17,774 nucleotides of DNA. It comes from Comamonadaceae bacterium. GTDB lineage: Bacteria; Pseudomonadota; Gammaproteobacteria; Burkholderiales; Burkholderiaceae_C. Each line of letters opens with the position of its first letter. Position 1 is the stretch's first letter. Both the position numbers and the translations under genes were made by a program. The DNA lies in NCBI GenBank assembly GCA_947452325.1, contig CANGCZ010000012.1, forward strand, positions 1 through 17,774, written 5' to 3'. This document shows, piece after piece, positions 16,501 through 17,774 of this stretch. The notes under the pieces were generated by a model. That model ran no database searches. It was not told the origin of the DNA and worked only from the letters and a program-made list of their open reading frames with translations.

Positions 16501-16762
16501 AGCGGTCAACAAAGTCACCGAAGGCCGGCCGCACGTGGTCGACATGATCAAGAACAACGAAATCGCACTGGTCATCAATACCGTCGAAGAGCGGCGCAAT
16601 GCCATCGCAGATTCACGCCAGATTCGTATTTCATCCTTGCTGGCCCGAGTCACCACATTCACCACGATTGCAGGCGCAGAAGCAGCCGTCGAGGGCATGA
16701 AATACCTGGACAATCTAGACGTTTATTCATTGCAGGATTTGCACCTTCAACTGCAAGCCTGA
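13508..16762 (+). CDS. carB: Carbamoyl-phosphate synthase large subunit
   Basis: CarB makes carbamoyl phosphate from bicarbonate, ATP and the ammonia delivered by CarA. The 1084-residue protein (E. coli 1073) shows the internal duplication. The first ATP-grasp half starts at KSILLIGAGPIVIGQACEFD, and the second starts near residue 560 at KKIMVLGGGPNRIGQGIEFD. An oligomerisation region lies between them, and the C-terminal MGS-like allosteric domain covers about the last 140 residues (from VFLTVKNADKVRAVEVARRL). Conserved PSFTLGGTGGG and PSYVLGGRAME loops are present in the two halves. The ATG at 13508 lies inside the end of carA. A TTG at 13472 would extend into carA and is unlikely. No strong ribosome binding site is seen. 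greA follows after 23 bases. Confidence 0.98.
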   Translation: MAKRTDIKSILLIGAGPIVIGQACEFDYSGVQACKALREEGYKVILINSNPATIMTDPATADVTYIEPITWKTVEKIIAKEKPDAILPTMGGQTALNCALDLWRHGVLDKYLGANTGKPVELIGATPEAIDKAEDRLKFKDAMTKIGLGSARSGIAHSLDEAWAVQKTVGFPVVIRPSFTLGGTGGGIAYNPEEFEVICKRGLEASPTSELLIEESLLGWKEYEMEVVRDKADNCIIVCSIENLDPMGVHTGDSITVAPAQTLTDKEYQILRNASLAVLREIGVDTGGSNVQFSINPADGRMVVIEMNPRVSRSSALASKATGFPIAKVAAKLAVGFTLDELRNDITGGATPASFEPSIDYVVTKIPRFAFEKFPTADSRLTTQMKSVGEVMAIGRTFQESFQKALRGLEVGVDGMNEKTQDREVLEKELGAPGPERIWYVGDAFAMGMSVDEVHALTRIDPWFLVQIEDIVKIELELETHQLADITAGELRLLKQKGFSDRRLARQLKTTEKAVREARRALGVRPVFKRVDTCAAEFATNTAYMYSTYEQECEAAPTQRKKIMVLGGGPNRIGQGIEFDYCCVHAALAMREDGYETIMVNCNPETVSTDYDTSDRLYFEPLTLEDVLEIVDKEQPLGVIVQYGGQTPLKLALGLEAEGVPIIGTSPDMIDAAEDRERFQQLLHTLGLRQPPNATARTEEEALDKAKELGYPLVVRPSYVLGGRAMEIVHEQRDLERYMREAVKVSHESPVLLDRFLNDAIECDVDAICDGQQVFIGGVMEHIEQAGVHSGDSACSLPPYSLSDTTIAELKRQTTEMAHGLKVVGLMNVQFAIQKLDGQDVIYVLEVNPRASRTVPFVSKATGIQLAKVAARCMVGQSLASQGINREVHPPYFSVKEAVFPFVKFPGVDTILGPEMKSTGEVMGVGLTFGEAFVKSQLGAGTKLPRPTDAVRKVFLTVKNADKVRAVEVARRLAAYGFELVATKGTAAAIHAAGIQVVAVNKVTEGRPHVVDMIKNNEIALVINTVEERRNAIADSRQIRISSLLARVTTFTTIAGAEAAVEGMKYLDNLDVYSLQDLHLQLQA

Positions 16763-16785
16763 TTTTCAACCTGTTCATACCTGCC

Positions 16786-17262
16786 ATGGCCACCATTCCC
16801 ATCACCAAAGTCGGCGCTGAAAAGCTCAAACAAGAATTGCATACCTTGAAAACGGTAGACCGGCCTTGGGTGATCAACGCCATCGCCGAGGCGCGTGCCC
16901 AAGGCGATTTGAGCGAAAACGCCGAATACGATGCCGCCAAAGACCGTCAAGGTTTCATTGAAGGTCGAATCCAGGAAATCGAAAGCAAACTGTCCATGTC
17001 GCAAATCATTGACCCGGCGTCTTTGGATGCGGCTGGCAGGGTTGTGTTCGGCGCAACGGTGGAACTCGAGGATGAAGCCTCCGGCGATCGCGTCACCTAC
17101 CAGATCGTCGGAGAAGATGAAGCCGATTTGAAACTCGGCTTGATCAATATCAGCAGCCCGATTGCCCGGGCCTTGATAGGCAAAGAAGAGGGCGATGTCG
17201 CCAGTGTTCAAGCGCCGGGCGGCGTCAAACAATACGAAATCATCAAGGTTTCTTATATTTGA
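16786..17262 (+). CDS. greA: Transcription elongation factor GreA
   Basis: GreA rescues backtracked RNA polymerase by stimulating cleavage of the transcript 3' end. The 158-residue length equals that of E. coli. The N-terminal coiled coil (about residues 1-75) carries the acidic tip in GDLSENAEYDAAKDRQGF, with D41 and E44 as the functional residues. The C-terminal FKBP-like domain contains FGATVELEDE, VGEDEAD and SSPIARALIGKEEGD. The ATG at 16786 gives the expected start, but no clear binding site precedes it, so it is probably read on the carAB transcript. The 3' end overlaps the oppositely oriented yhbY gene by 10 bases, and no terminator is visible between them. Confidence 0.97.
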   Translation: MATIPITKVGAEKLKQELHTLKTVDRPWVINAIAEARAQGDLSENAEYDAAKDRQGFIEGRIQEIESKLSMSQIIDPASLDAAGRVVFGATVELEDEASGDRVTYQIVGEDEADLKLGLINISSPIARALIGKEEGDVASVQAPGGVKQYEIIKVSYI

Positions 17263-17726
17263 TTTTTCTTCTTGACTGATTTTTGTTTGGGCTTGGCGCG
17301 TTTGACTTGGCCACCTGCGGCCAAACGCTGGTTGCCCAAAATCGTCACCCGCTTCATTTCAGGGCGTTGACCGCCTCGACTGCTGTACTTCAGGACTTTG
17401 AACTCGCGCGGGCCGGGCATTTTGTCCGGGTCTTGTTTTTTTTCTTTTTCAGCTGGCGGGCGCCACAGCACCAGCAACTTGCCTATGTGTTGAATCGGCG
17501 CGGCGTTGAGTTGATCGGCCAATGTCTGAAACATCAGCTCTCTTTGTGCGCGGTCGTCGCCGAGCACTCGGATTTTGATCAAGCCATGGACATTGAGCGC
17601 CAATTCGGTTTCTTTGATGACAGCAGCACTCAGGCCGTCGTTACCGATCATGACCACAGGGTCAAGATGGTGCGCAGCAGCGCGGTGAACTTTGCGTTCA
17701 GCAGGGGTCAGTTGGATAGCAGGCAT
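17253..17726 (-). CDS. yhbY: YhbY-family CRM-domain RNA-binding protein
   Basis: CRM-domain proteins of the YhbY type bind RNA and are linked to ribosome assembly in bacteria; the exact role is not settled. The 157-residue protein has a CRM domain at about residues 4-92, with the GxxG-type loop GNDG at 28-31, LIKIRVLG at 49-56, and IGKLLVLWRP at 81-90. After it comes a tail of about 65 residues, rich in lysine and arginine and ending KQKSVKKKNQI, which E. coli YhbY (about 97 residues) lacks. The start at 17726 is supported by AGGAAG 11 bases upstream on the minus strand. It is convergent with greA and divergent from a probable rlmE at the window edge, an arrangement seen in Burkholderiales. 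Confidence 0.9.
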   Translation of the reverse strand: MPAIQLTPAERKVHRAAAHHLDPVVMIGNDGLSAAVIKETELALNVHGLIKIRVLGDDRAQRELMFQTLADQLNAAPIQHIGKLLVLWRPPAEKEKKQDPDKMPGPREFKVLKYSSRGGQRPEMKRVTILGNQRLAAGGQVKRAKPKQKSVKKKNQI

Positions 17727-17760
17727 ACGGGTATTATCTTCCTACACAGAGGGTGTTGAA

Positions 17761-17774
17761 TTGAAAGTCAAAAC
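17761..17774 (+). CDS. rlmE: Probable start of the rlmE (ftsJ) 23S rRNA methyltransferase, cut by the window edge
   Basis: Only four codons and two bases are visible: TTG AAA GTC AAA AC. The TTG is preceded by AGAGGG at 17748-17753 with a 7-base spacer, a good ribosome binding site. The name comes from context: in Burkholderiales a divergent rlmE, then ftsH, usually sits next to yhbY, and an N-terminus beginning Met-Lys-Val would suit it. The sequence shown cannot prove this. Confidence 0.35.

Noticed and set aside
17727..17760. GATAAT on the minus strand (17733-17738) as a yhbY promoter
   Set aside because: It would place the transcript start at or beside the ATG, losing the AGGAAG binding site, and the minus-35 match is only three of six.
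1..17774. Search for tRNA, rRNA, CRISPR, insertion sequences, phage or defence genes
   Set aside because: Nearly the whole window is covered by recognisable housekeeping genes, and the short gaps show no such structure.

Overview
The window is a compact stretch of a bacterial core chromosome. It very probably comes from a betaproteobacterium of the order Burkholderiales, and the protein wording and gene order look most like Comamonadaceae. This assignment rests on recognising the families and the synteny; no database search was possible. Fifteen complete protein-coding genes were found: fourteen on the plus strand and one (the YhbY-type gene) on the minus strand. The last 14 bases probably hold the first codons of a sixteenth gene, rlmE. 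I see no rRNA, tRNA, CRISPR array, insertion sequence, phage gene or integration site, and no gene-free stretch longer than 300 bases. The two largest gaps are 4356-4568 and 12181-12342.

Layout. Positions 1-2302 hold translation and nucleotide genes: tsf, a strong intrinsic terminator, pyrH and frr. Positions 2315-4355 hold cdsA (phospholipid precursor) and dxr (isoprenoid precursor). Positions 4569-7378 hold the outer-membrane protein assembly genes bamA and skp/ompH. Positions 7386-10780 hold the lipid A genes lpxD, fabZ, lpxA and lpxB. Positions 10752-12180 hold rnhB and a SpoU/TrmH-family RNA methyltransferase gene, joined to lpxB by overlaps. A new transcription unit probably begins near 12219 with a structured leader, followed by carA, carB and greA. 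On the opposite strand yhbY converges on greA and overlaps its 3' end by 10 bases. A divergent gene, likely rlmE, begins at the right edge.

Functionally, the middle of the window is an envelope-building block: a phospholipid head-group donor, an isoprenoid precursor for the lipid carrier, outer-membrane protein insertion, its periplasmic chaperone, and the early steps of lipid A synthesis. The close packing, with 1- to 29-base overlaps, suggests co-transcription and translational coupling from pyrH or cdsA to the methyltransferase gene.

I did not find a new biological system; this is mostly ordinary housekeeping DNA. The points most worth a second look are: (1) uppS and rseP are both missing from positions where related bacteria normally carry them (frr-uppS-cdsA and dxr-rseP-bamA); (2) the former rseP position holds a 213-base gap with an inverted repeat and a 19-codon reading frame with a good ribosome binding site, ending just before bamA; (3) LpxA carries a methionine at the acyl-chain ruler position, which predicts a 10-carbon hydroxyacyl group on lipid A; (4) carA has a structured leader behind a perfect TATAAT; (5) Ile-Gly pairs are often encoded with the ATA codon.
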